Notes under the pieces: generated by a model
Databases searched by the model: none
Told to the model about the DNA's origin: nothing
Seen by the model: the letters and a program-made list of their open reading frames with translations, nothing else
Shown: piece by piece, positions 14,606 through 23,331 of the stretch
Numbering within the stretch: the first letter of the stretch is position 1
How the letters are laid out: each line of letters begins with the position of its first letter
Source of the DNA: Gammaproteobacteria bacterium
GTDB taxonomy: Bacteria > Pseudomonadota > Gammaproteobacteria > Pseudomonadales > Azotimanducaceae
NCBI GenBank assembly: GCA_018665025.1
Contig: JABJED010000092.1
Location: 1 to 37,546, forward strand
Length of the DNA: 37,546 nucleotides
Reading direction: 5' to 3'
Translations under genes and position numbers: made by a program

Positions 14606-15568
14606 TTAAGCGGGGACGGGAATGGCCTGAATAATTTCCAGGAGTATCTGTGCGGTCTGTGAGCCAGAGTATTGCGAACCGGAGTCCAGTATCAGCCGGT
14701 GGGCAATGCTTGGTATGGCAAGTTCCTGAATGTGATCCGGCGTGACGAAATCGACGCCTTCCATCAGAGCAAGTGCCTGCGACGCTTTCATCAATGATAT
14801 TCCTGCCCTGGGACTGGCGCCCATGGCGACCCCCGGTGTAGTCCGGGTCTGTACAACAATGTCGACAATGTAGCGTTTCAGTTCGTCAGAGATTCGGATG
14901 TCTGCCGCAGCTTTTCGAATAAGACGAATGTCTTCAATTGATGTGCAGGCCGTAAGGGAGTCCAACGGATGCTTATATCTTTGGGAATCCATGATCACTA
15001 CTTCGTCCTCTTTAGAAACGTACCCGAGTTTAAAACTCATAGCGAAACGATCCATCTGTGCCTCTGGTAGCGGGTAGGTGCCATGAAACTCAATCGGATT
15101 TTGAGTCGCAATTACAAAGAAGAGTTCATCCATAGGATGCCTTTCACCTTCGATGCTTACCTGATTTTCTCCCATTGCTTCAAGCAGTGCAGACTGGGTT
15201 CTTGGTGACGCGCGGTTTATTTCGTCGGCCAGTAGTATCTGGGTAAAAATCGGGCCGGGCCTGAAGCGGAAGTCCTGATTTTGCTGGTCGAAAATAGAAA
15301 CACCCAGGATATCCGAAGGCAATAGATCAGGCGTGAACTGTATTCGTTTGAAAGTAGCATCAATCGAACCCGCCAGTGACTTTGCAAGTGTTGTTTTTCC
15401 GGTTCCTGGAACATCCTCTAGCAGCACATGACCCCCAGAAAAAAATGCGGCTAATAACCATTTGACACTTTGGTTGTTGCTGCGGATGACACTCTCAATA
15501 TTTTCGCGCAGCTTATTAATGAGCGCGAGCTCTCGGCCTGGATAGATATCTGGTATGTCAGAAGACAT
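14606..15568 (-). CDS. MoxR-family AAA+ ATPase
   Basis: Cytoplasmic chaperone-like ATPase of the MoxR class. Walker A is LLEDVPGTGKTTLAKSLAG near residue 50, Walker B is ILLADEINRASPRTQSALLEAM near residue 113, and sensor 1 lies in FFVIATQNPIE. The lid domain holds SPRAGISLMKASQALAL. At 320 aa it has the usual family length. It is the promoter-proximal gene of the three-gene operon and is expected to act on the DUF58 partner. Confidence 0.95.
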   Translation of the reverse strand: MSSDIPDIYPGRELALINKLRENIESVIRSNNQSVKWLLAAFFSGGHVLLEDVPGTGKTTLAKSLAGSIDATFKRIQFTPDLLPSDILGVSIFDQQNQDFRFRPGPIFTQILLADEINRASPRTQSALLEAMGENQVSIEGERHPMDELFFVIATQNPIEFHGTYPLPEAQMDRFAMSFKLGYVSKEDEVVIMDSQRYKHPLDSLTACTSIEDIRLIRKAAADIRISDELKRYIVDIVVQTRTTPGVAMGASPRAGISLMKASQALALMEGVDFVTPDHIQELAIPSIAHRLILDSGSQYSGSQTAQILLEIIQAIPVPA

Positions 15569-15961
15569 CTTTGGTTCCTTTCGTTTCGAGTATTTTTACA
15601 AGCATCGTTCCATTGGTCAAACTGATCAAAAACAGAAGTATCACGCGGTGTTGCGGTAGGAAATGTCTCGAACAAGTTCGCCGCCCAGTGTCGACGGGGT
15701 GAAGGTTCTCAAGAATCCATCGAGTAGGTGATCAAAGGCAGTGCACCCGGGTTGATGAAAGTGATCTGCTTGCAGCCAGGTGGTGGAGAGATTCTCGAGC
15801 GGGGTGTTGTTCGGAATTTGATCGAATCCAAGTGGGAATGGTCATTGCGGATTGGACAATCAATCGCGTAATCGTGATATAAACGATGAGTTGGGCCTGA
15901 CTGCAATAGGGAATCTTTGTTAATGAATGACGTTCAGGGTCCACGTACGAGAGAGTTAACT
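15569..15961. other. Intergenic region between divergent MoxR and methyltransferase genes
   Basis: About 390 bp with no convincing gene. The short ORFs listed here (such as 15709-15906 and 15732-15944, minus) have no recognisable motif, good start or coupling. It must hold promoters for both flanking genes; one candidate on the plus strand is listed separately. No terminator or repeat was seen. Confidence 0.5.
15852..15880 (+). promoter_or_regulatory. Candidate promoter for the methyltransferase-ADH-thioesterase genes
   Basis: TTGGAC (15852-15857) and TGATAT (15875-15880) are separated by 17 nt; a TATAAA overlaps the -10 region at 15878-15883. The match is moderate and rests only on spacing and sequence. 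Confidence 0.4.
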
Positions 15962-16744
15962 ATGGACACATTCTATACAGACCATTGGCAAACCATTGAG
16001 CCGGAAAGGCTGGACCGCTATGAGCAGCTGTTCCAGTTTCGACCGGAACAGGAACCCTTTGTTGACGCGCTGGCACTTACTGGCAAAACCAGCGTGCTGG
16101 ATTTTGGTTGTGGCCCTGGCTTTATGGCGGAAGAAATCGCCAGCCGTACGACTGCCCAGGTTTTTGGTGTAGACCTGAATAAAGAGTTTATGTCCCGCGC
16201 AGAGTCCAGAAACACAAAGGAAAACCTTAAATTTTTTCATCTGGAGGGTGATGCCTTGCCTGATGAGATTAATGCTGTTGATCGTGTGTTCATTAAAAAT
16301 GTGCTTGAGTATGTGCCTGATCTCGAGGGAACCGTCGCCAGGTTGCACTCCATTTTAAGCGATGGTGGCCGGATCGTCGTGATCGATAGTGATTGGGGTT
16401 TTGTCCTGGTAGAGCCGTGGGGAAAGGTTCGAGCCGATCGTTTTTTCGAAGCGGCCGCAGCCGCTTTCAGGGAACCACACATTGGGCGTAAGTTGCCCGG
16501 TCTTCTGGCCCGCGCTGGATTTGAAGATATAAAGGTCAAGATGATTGCCGGGGTTGACCTCAAGGGCAGGGGAGTCTCTGTCTTACAGAACATGGTTTCG
16601 TATATTCGAGAGTTTGGGACCATGAGTGAAACCGAGCTGCAGGCGCATATGAGTGAGTTGGAAGCAGCACAGGCGAATGGCAGCTTTATGTTTATTCTGC
16701 CGCAATTTTTGGTCACCGCCACTAAAGGCGACCCCGATGAGTAG
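15962..16744 (+). CDS. Class I SAM-dependent methyltransferase
   Basis: A Rossmann-fold methyltransferase of unknown substrate. Motif I is SVLDFGCGPGFMAEEIA (near residue 45), the acidic ribose-binding end is VFGVDLN, and motif IV/post-I includes VFIKNVLEYVPDLEGTVARLHSILSDGG. The sequence resembles UbiE/ArsM-like small-molecule methyltransferases. I prefer ATG 15962 (MDTFYTDHW), which has GAGAG about 10 nt upstream; the track start at 15917 is a TTG and an ATG at 15923 is an alternative. The 3' end overlaps the alcohol dehydrogenase by 8 bp, so the pair is likely co-translated. Confidence 0.85.
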   Translation: MDTFYTDHWQTIEPERLDRYEQLFQFRPEQEPFVDALALTGKTSVLDFGCGPGFMAEEIASRTTAQVFGVDLNKEFMSRAESRNTKENLKFFHLEGDALPDEINAVDRVFIKNVLEYVPDLEGTVARLHSILSDGGRIVVIDSDWGFVLVEPWGKVRADRFFEAAAAAFREPHIGRKLPGLLARAGFEDIKVKMIAGVDLKGRGVSVLQNMVSYIREFGTMSETELQAHMSELEAAQANGSFMFILPQFLVTATKGDPDE

Positions 16745-17837
16745 TTTGCCGGCGAAAAGTTTTGCGATGGTGCAAACCGGTGATCGGTCTCTTGAACCCA
16801 GGGATATTCCCATTCCGGATATCGATGAAGACTCTGCTCTACTGGAGCTTGAAGCCTGTGGTATTTGTGGCAGTGACTATGAACAGTTCGAGGGGGTTCT
16901 ACGAACACCAACGCCGGTTATTCCTGGACACGAACCCCTGGGCAGGATCGCAAAGATAGGTGATCGGGCGGCAATCCGATGGGGCGTTGAAGAGGGTGAT
17001 CGGGTAGCGGTAGAGACCATGCTCTCCTGCCGTCACTGCCCGACCTGTTTGGATGGTCGGTATCACCTGTGTGATGATCGAAAGATCTATTCGTACATAC
17101 CGCTCACTGAATCGCCTGGGTTGTGGGGTGGTTATTCGCAATTCATGTTCCTGCATGGCAACAGTATTGTTCATAAAGTTGATCCGGACATTGCCGCGAA
17201 CATTGCTGTCATTTTTAATCCGCTGGGTGCTGGCTTCCGCTGGGCGGTGGAGATGCCTAACGCAAGGCCCGGAGATACGGTTGTAGTGATGGGTCCGGGG
17301 CAGAGAGGTCTTGCCAGTGTTATCGCATTACGCTGCGTGGGGGTGACGAATATTATTGTGACCGGTCTTGCCGCTGATGCTGAAAAGCTGGCGCTGGCCC
17401 GATTCTATGGAGCGGCACACACGATTGATGTGGATAATGAAAATGTCGTTCATCGTGTAAAGGGTCTCACCAATGGGAAGGGGGCGGACATCGTTGTCGA
17501 TGTTTCTTCCTATGCAACCAAGCCGGTTGCCGATGCCCTGCAATTGGTAAAGGTTGGCGGACAGATTGTCCTGGCAGGGGTTAAGGGTTTTAAGGCAGTG
17601 GATAATTTTGTCTCTGACCTTGTGGTCATGAAGGAAGTGACAATCAGAGGTGCCATCGGCGTGACTTCCTCTGGTTATAAACAGGCCATCAAAGTGATTG
17701 AATCAGGGGAAATAGATTTTTCGCCTATGCATACTCATGATTTTGACCTTAAAGATGCAGAACTTGCCATCAAAACACTTGCCAGGGAAGTACAAGGGGA
17801 TGAATCAATTCATAGTTGCCTTATCCCGCCTAAATAA
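16737..17837 (+). CDS. Zinc-dependent alcohol dehydrogenase (MDR superfamily)
   Basis: An NAD(P)-dependent oxidoreductase. The catalytic zinc ligands lie in ACGICGSDYEQFEG and PGHEPLG. The four structural-zinc cysteines are in SCRHCPTCLDGRYHLC, and the nucleotide-binding loop is VVVMGPGQRGLAS near residue 185. The region after the structural zinc (YIPLTESPGLWGGYSQFMFLHG) is like dehydrogenases of sorbitol/threonine or crotonyl type. The substrate is unknown. The track ORF starts upstream at 16653, but ATG 16737 (MSSLPAKSFAM) is the true start, sharing 8 bp with the methyltransferase. Confidence 0.92.
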   Translation: MSSLPAKSFAMVQTGDRSLEPRDIPIPDIDEDSALLELEACGICGSDYEQFEGVLRTPTPVIPGHEPLGRIAKIGDRAAIRWGVEEGDRVAVETMLSCRHCPTCLDGRYHLCDDRKIYSYIPLTESPGLWGGYSQFMFLHGNSIVHKVDPDIAANIAVIFNPLGAGFRWAVEMPNARPGDTVVVMGPGQRGLASVIALRCVGVTNIIVTGLAADAEKLALARFYGAAHTIDVDNENVVHRVKGLTNGKGADIVVDVSSYATKPVADALQLVKVGGQIVLAGVKGFKAVDNFVSDLVVMKEVTIRGAIGVTSSGYKQAIKVIESGEIDFSPMHTHDFDLKDAELAIKTLAREVQGDESIHSCLIPPK

Positions 17838-17846
17838 GGAGAAGAT

Positions 17847-18287
17847 GTGACCAGAACCAAACCAGAGTTTGAATTCAACGAGAAAATTGCTGCAAGCTTT
17901 ATGCGCCCCAAGGCAAGCCTGGGAGGGTTGCATGAGTATCTTGGAATAAAAATTGTTGAGGTGGGGCCGGGGACTATGCACGGCCAACTCGAAGTGAGGG
18001 ACGAGTTTCTTACCTATATTGGCAATATGCATGGTGGTGTGCTGTCCGCCTTCAGTGACCATATGCTGGGCTCTGTTTGCTATCCGGTGATGAAAAAAGG
18101 CCAGTGGGCTGCAACTACTGAATTCAAGATCAACCTGACTGCGCCGGTATCGAAAGGTGTGGTGGATGCGTATGCTGAAATCATCAACCTGTCCCGAACC
18201 ATGGCGGTGGTCCAGATTGAACTTGTCAATGAAGGACGCCTTGCTGCGATAGCCCAGGGAACTGTGACGATAAGGGATCCTCGCTGA
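17847..18287 (+). CDS. PaaI-like hotdog-fold thioesterase
   Basis: A 146-aa acyl-CoA thioesterase-like protein. The family signature is present: GTMHGQLEVRDEFLTYIGNMHGGVLSAFSDHMLGSVCYPVM, with the hotdog helix and the HGG turn, followed by TEFKINLTAPVSKG. The position used as general base is Asp in FSDHMLG. The start is GTG 17847, backed by GGAGAAG 3-9 nt upstream. It follows the alcohol dehydrogenase by 9 bp, so the three genes probably act on one small-molecule pathway whose identity is unclear. It converges with the ABC ATPase gene. Confidence 0.88.
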   Translation: MTRTKPEFEFNEKIAASFMRPKASLGGLHEYLGIKIVEVGPGTMHGQLEVRDEFLTYIGNMHGGVLSAFSDHMLGSVCYPVMKKGQWAATTEFKINLTAPVSKGVVDAYAEIINLSRTMAVVQIELVNEGRLAAIAQGTVTIRDPR

Positions 18288-18307
18288 AGGACCCTGGTCT
18301 AAGAGTG

Positions 18308-19285
18308 TCAGAGGTCGTCGAGGTGGCAGCAGACTTGGTGGTCTGCAATGGTGCGCAGTAGCGGGGCCTCTATTTTGCATCGTTCCATCACTCTTGGGCA
18401 TCTTGGGTGAAATCGACATCCTGTGGGTGGATTGATCGGTGAGGGTACGTCCCCGGTAATGATTTCACGTTTCACCCTTAGGTGTGGGTCCGGCACCGGA
18501 ATAGCGGAGATTAGCGACTTGGTATAAGGATGCCGCGGCTCGTGGTAAATGGATTCGCCGGTACTTTCCTCGACGATATTACCCAGGTACATGATCGCGA
18601 TCCGATCAGAGATGTGTTTTACGACCGCGAGATCGTGAGCGATAAACAGGTAGGCAAGGTTGAACTCCTTCTGCAGGTCTACCAGCAGGTTCAGGATCTG
18701 GCTTTGGATGGAAACATCCAGTGCTGATACCGGTTCATCGCAAACTACAAGTTTTGGATTGAGTGCTATCGATCGTGCGATGCCGATGCGTTGTCTTTGA
18801 CCCCCGGAAAATTCGAAGGGGTATCTCGTCACCGAACGAGCTGGCAGGCCCACGATATCCAATAGTTCCCTCACGCGTTTCGCGCGACTGGCCCTGTCGC
18901 CAATTTTTTGAACGATGTAAGGCTCTTCCAGGATATCGCCAACCGTATGGCGAGAGTTCAGTGACTCCATTGGGTCCTGGAAAATCATCTGGATATTTTG
19001 CCGGTAGGGCATCAATGCTTTGCCCTTGAGTTTGGTAATGTCGGTTCCTTCAAACTCGATGGAACCAGAAGTAGGCTCGTACAGTCGGGCGATACATCTG
19101 CCAAGGGTTGATTTTCCGCAGCCGGATTCACCGACCAGACCGAGAGTTTCGCCGGGCTGTATTTCAAAGGAGATACCGTCGACTGCCTTATTGAATTTGT
19201 TGGCGCGAAGAAGGATGCCTTCCTTCACGGGAAAGTGCATTTTCAGGTTGTCGACTTTCAGTATTGGAGGCTGCTTTAGAGACAT
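18308..19285 (-). CDS. Peptide ABC transporter ATP-binding protein, OppF/DppF type
   Basis: Second ATPase of the peptide importer. Walker A is [15 protein letters not shown] (about residue 50), the signature is FEFSGGQRQRIGIARS, and Walker B is LVVCDEPVSALDVS. The C-terminal oligopeptide ABC extension ends with the Cys cluster GCRFHPRCPRVMERC typical of OppD/F (an Fe-S binding site in some members). I chose ATG 19285 (MSLKQPPILKVDNLK), 2 bp after the OppD stop; the track ORF adds 27 unconserved residues. Confidence 0.95.
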   Translation of the reverse strand: MSLKQPPILKVDNLKMHFPVKEGILLRANKFNKAVDGISFEIQPGETLGLVGESGCGKSTLGRCIARLYEPTSGSIEFEGTDITKLKGKALMPYRQNIQMIFQDPMESLNSRHTVGDILEEPYIVQKIGDRASRAKRVRELLDIVGLPARSVTRYPFEFSGGQRQRIGIARSIALNPKLVVCDEPVSALDVSIQSQILNLLVDLQKEFNLAYLFIAHDLAVVKHISDRIAIMYLGNIVEESTGESIYHEPRHPYTKSLISAIPVPDPHLRVKREIITGDVPSPINPPTGCRFHPRCPRVMERCKIEAPLLRTIADHQVCCHLDDL

Positions 19286-19287
19286 GT

Positions 19288-20259
19288 TTAAATTTCCTGC
19301 CAGCGCAGGCAGCTGACCTGGTGTTGGTCTTTTACAGCCTGAAGGTCGGGTGCCTTGCTGATGCACTGCTCATGACTGAAGGTGCAACGATTTTCAAAAC
19401 GACAGCCCGCTGGTAAATCCAAAAGTCCTGGCACCATGCCGTCAATAGCACTCAGGGTTGATTTGGGTTCTGTGTTGAGTGTCGGGATCGATTTAAGCAA
19501 GCCGCGAGTGTAGGGGTGTGCTGCACGATCAAAGATATCGAACACGCTGCCTCTCTCCGCGACTTTACCTGCATACATGACCACGACTTCATCGCAGGTT
19601 TCCGCGATCACCCCAAGGTCATGGGTAATCAATATAACCGACATGCCCATGTCAGCCTGAAGTTCCTTGATCAGTTCCAGGATCTGCGCCTGGATAGTAA
19701 CGTCCAGGGCGGTTGTAGGTTCATCCGCGATAAGGAAGTCAGGTTTGCAGGCAAGCGCCATTGCGATAACAACACGCTGCCGCATGCCGCCAGAGAGTTG
19801 GTGTGGGTATTCGGTCATTCTGACGTCAGGGGAGGGTATGCCAACCCGGTCGAGTAGTCCGACGGCCTCTCGGATTGCCGCGTCGGGCGTAATGTCTTTA
19901 TGAATCAGTAGAGCTTCGGTCAGCTGGCGGCCAACCGTATGCACAGGGTTCAATGCGGTCATTGGCTCCTGGAACACCATGCCAATTCTAGCGCCACGGA
20001 TCTTTTCCATTTCGGGAATAGGCATCCGGGTCAGGTCTGCGCCATCGAGTTCAACGCTGCCGGAAACAATCTGCCCCATGGGTTGTGGCAGCAATCGCAT
20101 AATGGAGAGGGCCGTAACACTTTTTCCACAACCGGATTCACCAACGATCCCAAGCGTTTTACCCGCTTGCGCGGTGAATGAGACATCATCGACTGCCCTT
20201 ACCCGACCTTCGTCGGTGTCGAATTCGGTGATGAGGTTGTTGATGGAAAGTACGGCCAT
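19288..20259 (-). CDS. Peptide ABC transporter ATP-binding protein, OppD/DppD type
   Basis: First ATPase of the importer. Walker A is [16 protein letters not shown], the Q-loop is [13 protein letters not shown], the signature is [15 protein letters not shown] and Walker B is [16 protein letters not shown]. The C-terminal Cys motif is [15 protein letters not shown]. YejF in E. coli carries both ATPase halves in one chain, whereas here they are separate genes. The start overlaps the last base of the upstream binding-protein stop codon (TGATG). Confidence 0.95.
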   Translation of the reverse strand: MAVLSINNLITEFDTDEGRVRAVDDVSFTAQAGKTLGIVGESGCGKSVTALSIMRLLPQPMGQIVSGSVELDGADLTRMPIPEMEKIRGARIGMVFQEPMTALNPVHTVGRQLTEALLIHKDITPDAAIREAVGLLDRVGIPSPDVRMTEYPHQLSGGMRQRVVIAMALACKPDFLIADEPTTALDVTIQAQILELIKELQADMGMSVILITHDLGVIAETCDEVVVMYAGKVAERGSVFDIFDRAAHPYTRGLLKSIPTLNTEPKSTLSAIDGMVPGLLDLPAGCRFENRCTFSHEQCISKAPDLQAVKDQHQVSCLRWQEI

Positions 20260-22214
20260 CAGGGCGTTGAGAACTGGTCGTAGAAGTTAATCTCTGGCTG
20301 AAACTGTTGGCCGGACTTCTTCGCAGCCTGGGTTTCTTCTTTGATTTCAGTATCAATCCAGTGAACAAAGAGCTCGTTATAACTCCGTGTGTGTTTGTAA
20401 TTGAACCCTTCCGGGTACCTGATCCATCGCCAGTGTCCGATTCGGTACCCGGGTTGAGTGAAGCCGGGGACGAAAGACGCATGTTCATGATGAATTTCTG
20501 TCATACGATGAGAAAGGTCGATCATTTCCTGCTTATCACCTGAAACTCGGTACTGATCAATCATGCTGTCCATTTCCGGCAGGGCGAGAACCTCCAGGTT
20601 GTTTGTCTGGGTTTTAACCTTTCGTTCCGGGTTGATTGATCCGTCGTCCAGGTAAGGTATATCGTAAGCGTTGTCAGAGTGATAGGTTTCCCAGAAGCGG
20701 GGATACATTTCCAGGGAGACAGAGAACGCCACGAAATGAACGTCGTGCTTTTTCTCCTGTACTTTCTTAAAGCCGGCCGTGGAGTCCAAAACTTCCAGCC
20801 TTAGTTCAAGCCCTGCTTTGAGCGCCTCTTCCTTCAGGATGGTCAGGATATCCTTGTATTGTTCGTACCCGGTGGAGAAAGTGAAAGACAGTCGCTGGCC
20901 CGCTTCATTTTGCAGGATGCCATCAGAGCCACGCTTCACGAAACCGGCTCTGGCGAAGGCTTCCTGCGCTTTGTTGATATCGAACTCTCTTGGCTGAAGG
21001 GTTGGATGGGTAAACTCTCCGTAGCCATCTGAAGATGTCCTCATGCGCGCGTAGTCACCGCGGAAAAATTTCTCCAGCACCAGGTCCCAGTTGGATGCGT
21101 GTTGGACGCCGACCCGAATGTCCCTGTTGCTCAGCAGTTCCTTTGAGGTATTGATCCACATACCAAATGTGGGTCTTGGATGCTGGTTAAAGAACATCGA
21201 TTTTTGAATATAGCCTGCCGCGACATCCTGATCATCGTCGGGAAGTTTTTCGTACCAATACTCGGCGAGACTCAGACTAAACTGGTCAATGTCGCCACGT
21301 TTGAATGCTTCGAAGTGCTTGGAAGTGTCGCGAATAACGGCCAGGTGGATTTTGTCCATGTTGAATCGGTAGCGCCAATGCTTCTTGTCTTTTGCCCACC
21401 AGTCCTTGTCGCGAGTAAAGGTGACCGACCTGCCTTTCTTGAGGTTTTTATCGTCTAACAGGTAAGGGGCGGTGGTTGTCTGGAACCTCCACTGGTAACG
21501 CTCAACATAGTCCTCGCCGAGTTCTTTAAAAAAATGTGCAGCCATGGGGCGAAGTTCCAGCACACGGGAGTCCATGTCGGGTTTGGTTTCGGGTACTGAT
21601 ATAGAGAATGTCAGGTCGTCGTATTTTGTAATGTTGGTGTACTGGGTGCTGTACCAGTTGTTGTACCAGGGCGCGACGATATAGCTGGACTGGTTAATGA
21701 AGAACATGAAGAAGAAGTCATCGCTAGTGATCGGCACGCCATCTGACCATGTAGCCTTCGGGTCAATTTTCACATAAACGGTTTGATTTTCCTTGTCGAC
21801 TGACCATGACTCTGCCAGGCCTGGGAAATACTCGAATTCATTGGGATGTCTGTGAGCAATGGACATCGATACAGCATCCAGAAGGTAGACTCGAAATGAG
21901 CCGTTTGAATCCGGGCCCAGCGTACGCAGGGTTCTGGGAAAATCCTGTAAGCGCACGTATTCCGTGCCGCCTTTTATTGCCGAGGGCGAACCCACTTCCG
22001 GAAGATGGCTACCATTTTCCCAGGTCAGCCCTCCAGGAAGATCTGCCGGAGTTTTAAATGAGAAAAAATCCGGGCGCTCCGCGTAGTAAGCCTTCACCTC
22101 TGCTGTGTTATCAACAACTTCGAAATCAGATTGTTGTGCGTCATCTGAGGATCCGCCACAGGCGGAAAGGACGAGCAGTGCGAGGAGTGTTGAAATAGTT
22201 TGGAAGAGTCTCAT
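20259..22214 (-). CDS. Family 5 extracellular solute-binding lipoprotein (YejA-like)
   Basis: Periplasmic peptide-binding component. The short signal sequence ends in the lipobox LSAC (MRLFQTISTLLALLVLSACGG), so the protein should be lipid-anchored. The SBP_bac_5 fold is seen from LRTLGPDSNGSFR through YFPGLAESWSVDKENQTVYVKIDPKATWSDGVPITSDDFFF, the standard family core. Size (about 650 aa) and the FPRTLR.GPDSNGSF opening resemble YejA-type proteins. The start is either ATG 22214 or ATG 22226 (MRFVMRLF); the track start at 22313 would put 33 residues before the signal peptide and overlap oppC. Confidence 0.92.
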   Translation of the reverse strand: MRLFQTISTLLALLVLSACGGSSDDAQQSDFEVVDNTAEVKAYYAERPDFFSFKTPADLPGGLTWENGSHLPEVGSPSAIKGGTEYVRLQDFPRTLRTLGPDSNGSFRVYLLDAVSMSIAHRHPNEFEYFPGLAESWSVDKENQTVYVKIDPKATWSDGVPITSDDFFFMFFINQSSYIVAPWYNNWYSTQYTNITKYDDLTFSISVPETKPDMDSRVLELRPMAAHFFKELGEDYVERYQWRFQTTTAPYLLDDKNLKKGRSVTFTRDKDWWAKDKKHWRYRFNMDKIHLAVIRDTSKHFEAFKRGDIDQFSLSLAEYWYEKLPDDDQDVAAGYIQKSMFFNQHPRPTFGMWINTSKELLSNRDIRVGVQHASNWDLVLEKFFRGDYARMRTSSDGYGEFTHPTLQPREFDINKAQEAFARAGFVKRGSDGILQNEAGQRLSFTFSTGYEQYKDILTILKEEALKAGLELRLEVLDSTAGFKKVQEKKHDVHFVAFSVSLEMYPRFWETYHSDNAYDIPYLDDGSINPERKVKTQTNNLEVLALPEMDSMIDQYRVSGDKQEMIDLSHRMTEIHHEHASFVPGFTQPGYRIGHWRWIRYPEGFNYKHTRSYNELFVHWIDTEIKEETQAAKKSGQQFQPEINFYDQFSTP

Positions 22215-22260
22215 AACAAATCTCATTCTTATATAGTTAGTGCGGCTGTGACCGTAAAAG

Positions 22261-23328
22261 TTAACGATAGATGGTGAACTTTTTCGGGTCGAAAGACTCC
22301 CGAACAGCTTCACCGATGAATGTGACCACGGTCAATAAAATAACCAGGGTTCCAAAAGCGGACATGACGATCCATGGTGCAGTTCTGAGTGTTGCGGTCC
22401 CCTGCTTCAGAAGTTCGCCCAGGCTTGGGGTGGGTGGTGGTAAACCAAATCCAAGGAAATCCAGCGCTGTGATAGCTGTAATCGCTGAAACCACAGTGAA
22501 TGGCATGAATGTCACTAGTGTCGATAGGACGTTTGGCAGGATATGGCGGAAGATAATCCTCGTATTTGAGGCACCTATTACCCGGGCGGCGGCGATGTAG
22601 TCCCTGGACTTCTCTTTGTAGGTTTCGGTTCTCATGTAATACGTCATGCTGGTCCACGAGAAAAGCACCATGACCGTCAGCAGTATCCCGATCCTTGTTG
22701 GTATGGTGAAAGTCTGGGGTATGACGCTGAATACAATGATGATCATGTACAGGAAAGGAATGTTCGACCAGATCTCGATGAATCGTTGGAAAACCAGGTC
22801 GAAGACTCCTCCGAAGTAACCCATGGCGCAGCCGATGGTGATACCTATGGCATAAACCGCGAGCATAAACGCGATTGAAAACCAGAGTGCGATCCGGGTT
22901 CCATAAAAGAGTCGGGCCAGGATGTCTCTGCTGGTGGTGTCGGTCCCGAGAATATGCCTGTCGTTCATAGAGGGTGGCATTGGCTTAAAGACACCGCCCG
23001 GTGCGTGGTTTTCCAGCGGGTTGTAGGGGATAGGAGGCATCAGGACCCAGTTATCGCCGCCTTGCAGGTCAAACCTTTCTTTGAGATCCCGGTAGTTAAC
23101 CTCGTAGTCGTAGTCCATGCCGAAATCTGTTCCCGCATGAAAGCCGGAATAGGTTGGGAAGTAGAGGGTGTCGTCGTAATTCACCATCAGGGCACGACTG
23201 TTTACCAGGAGCTCACCAAATGACACCAGGACAAGCACGCCGACAAGGAAGAGAAAGCTGTAATAGCCGCGCTTAATTTCACGGAAGCGGCGAAGTCTCT
23301 TTAAGGTCTGGGGATTCAGCTTCAACAT
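22261..23328 (-). CDS. Peptide ABC transporter permease, YejE/OppC type
   Basis: Inner-membrane permease with an N-terminal helix, a long periplasmic segment (about residues 35-135) and the five-helix BPD_transp_1 domain. The long segment, with YFPTYSGFHAGTDFG and a Pro-rich LMPPIPYNP, is the feature that separates YejE from ordinary OppC. The conserved start of the permease domain is HILGTDTTSRDILARLFYGTRIAL and the EAA loop is YIAAARVIGASNTRIIFRHILPN. The gene lies 3 bp after oppB and ends 47 bp before the binding-protein start. Confidence 0.94.
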   Translation of the reverse strand: MLKLNPQTLKRLRRFREIKRGYYSFLFLVGVLVLVSFGELLVNSRALMVNYDDTLYFPTYSGFHAGTDFGMDYDYEVNYRDLKERFDLQGGDNWVLMPPIPYNPLENHAPGGVFKPMPPSMNDRHILGTDTTSRDILARLFYGTRIALWFSIAFMLAVYAIGITIGCAMGYFGGVFDLVFQRFIEIWSNIPFLYMIIIVFSVIPQTFTIPTRIGILLTVMVLFSWTSMTYYMRTETYKEKSRDYIAAARVIGASNTRIIFRHILPNVLSTLVTFMPFTVVSAITAITALDFLGFGLPPPTPSLGELLKQGTATLRTAPWIVMSAFGTLVILLTVVTFIGEAVRESFDPKKFTIYR

Positions 23329-23331
23329 CGT

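Noticed and set aside
15709-15944. Small ORFs between moxR and the methyltransferase
   Set aside because: No recognisable motif, no ribosome binding site, and two overlapping frames are open over the same stretch.
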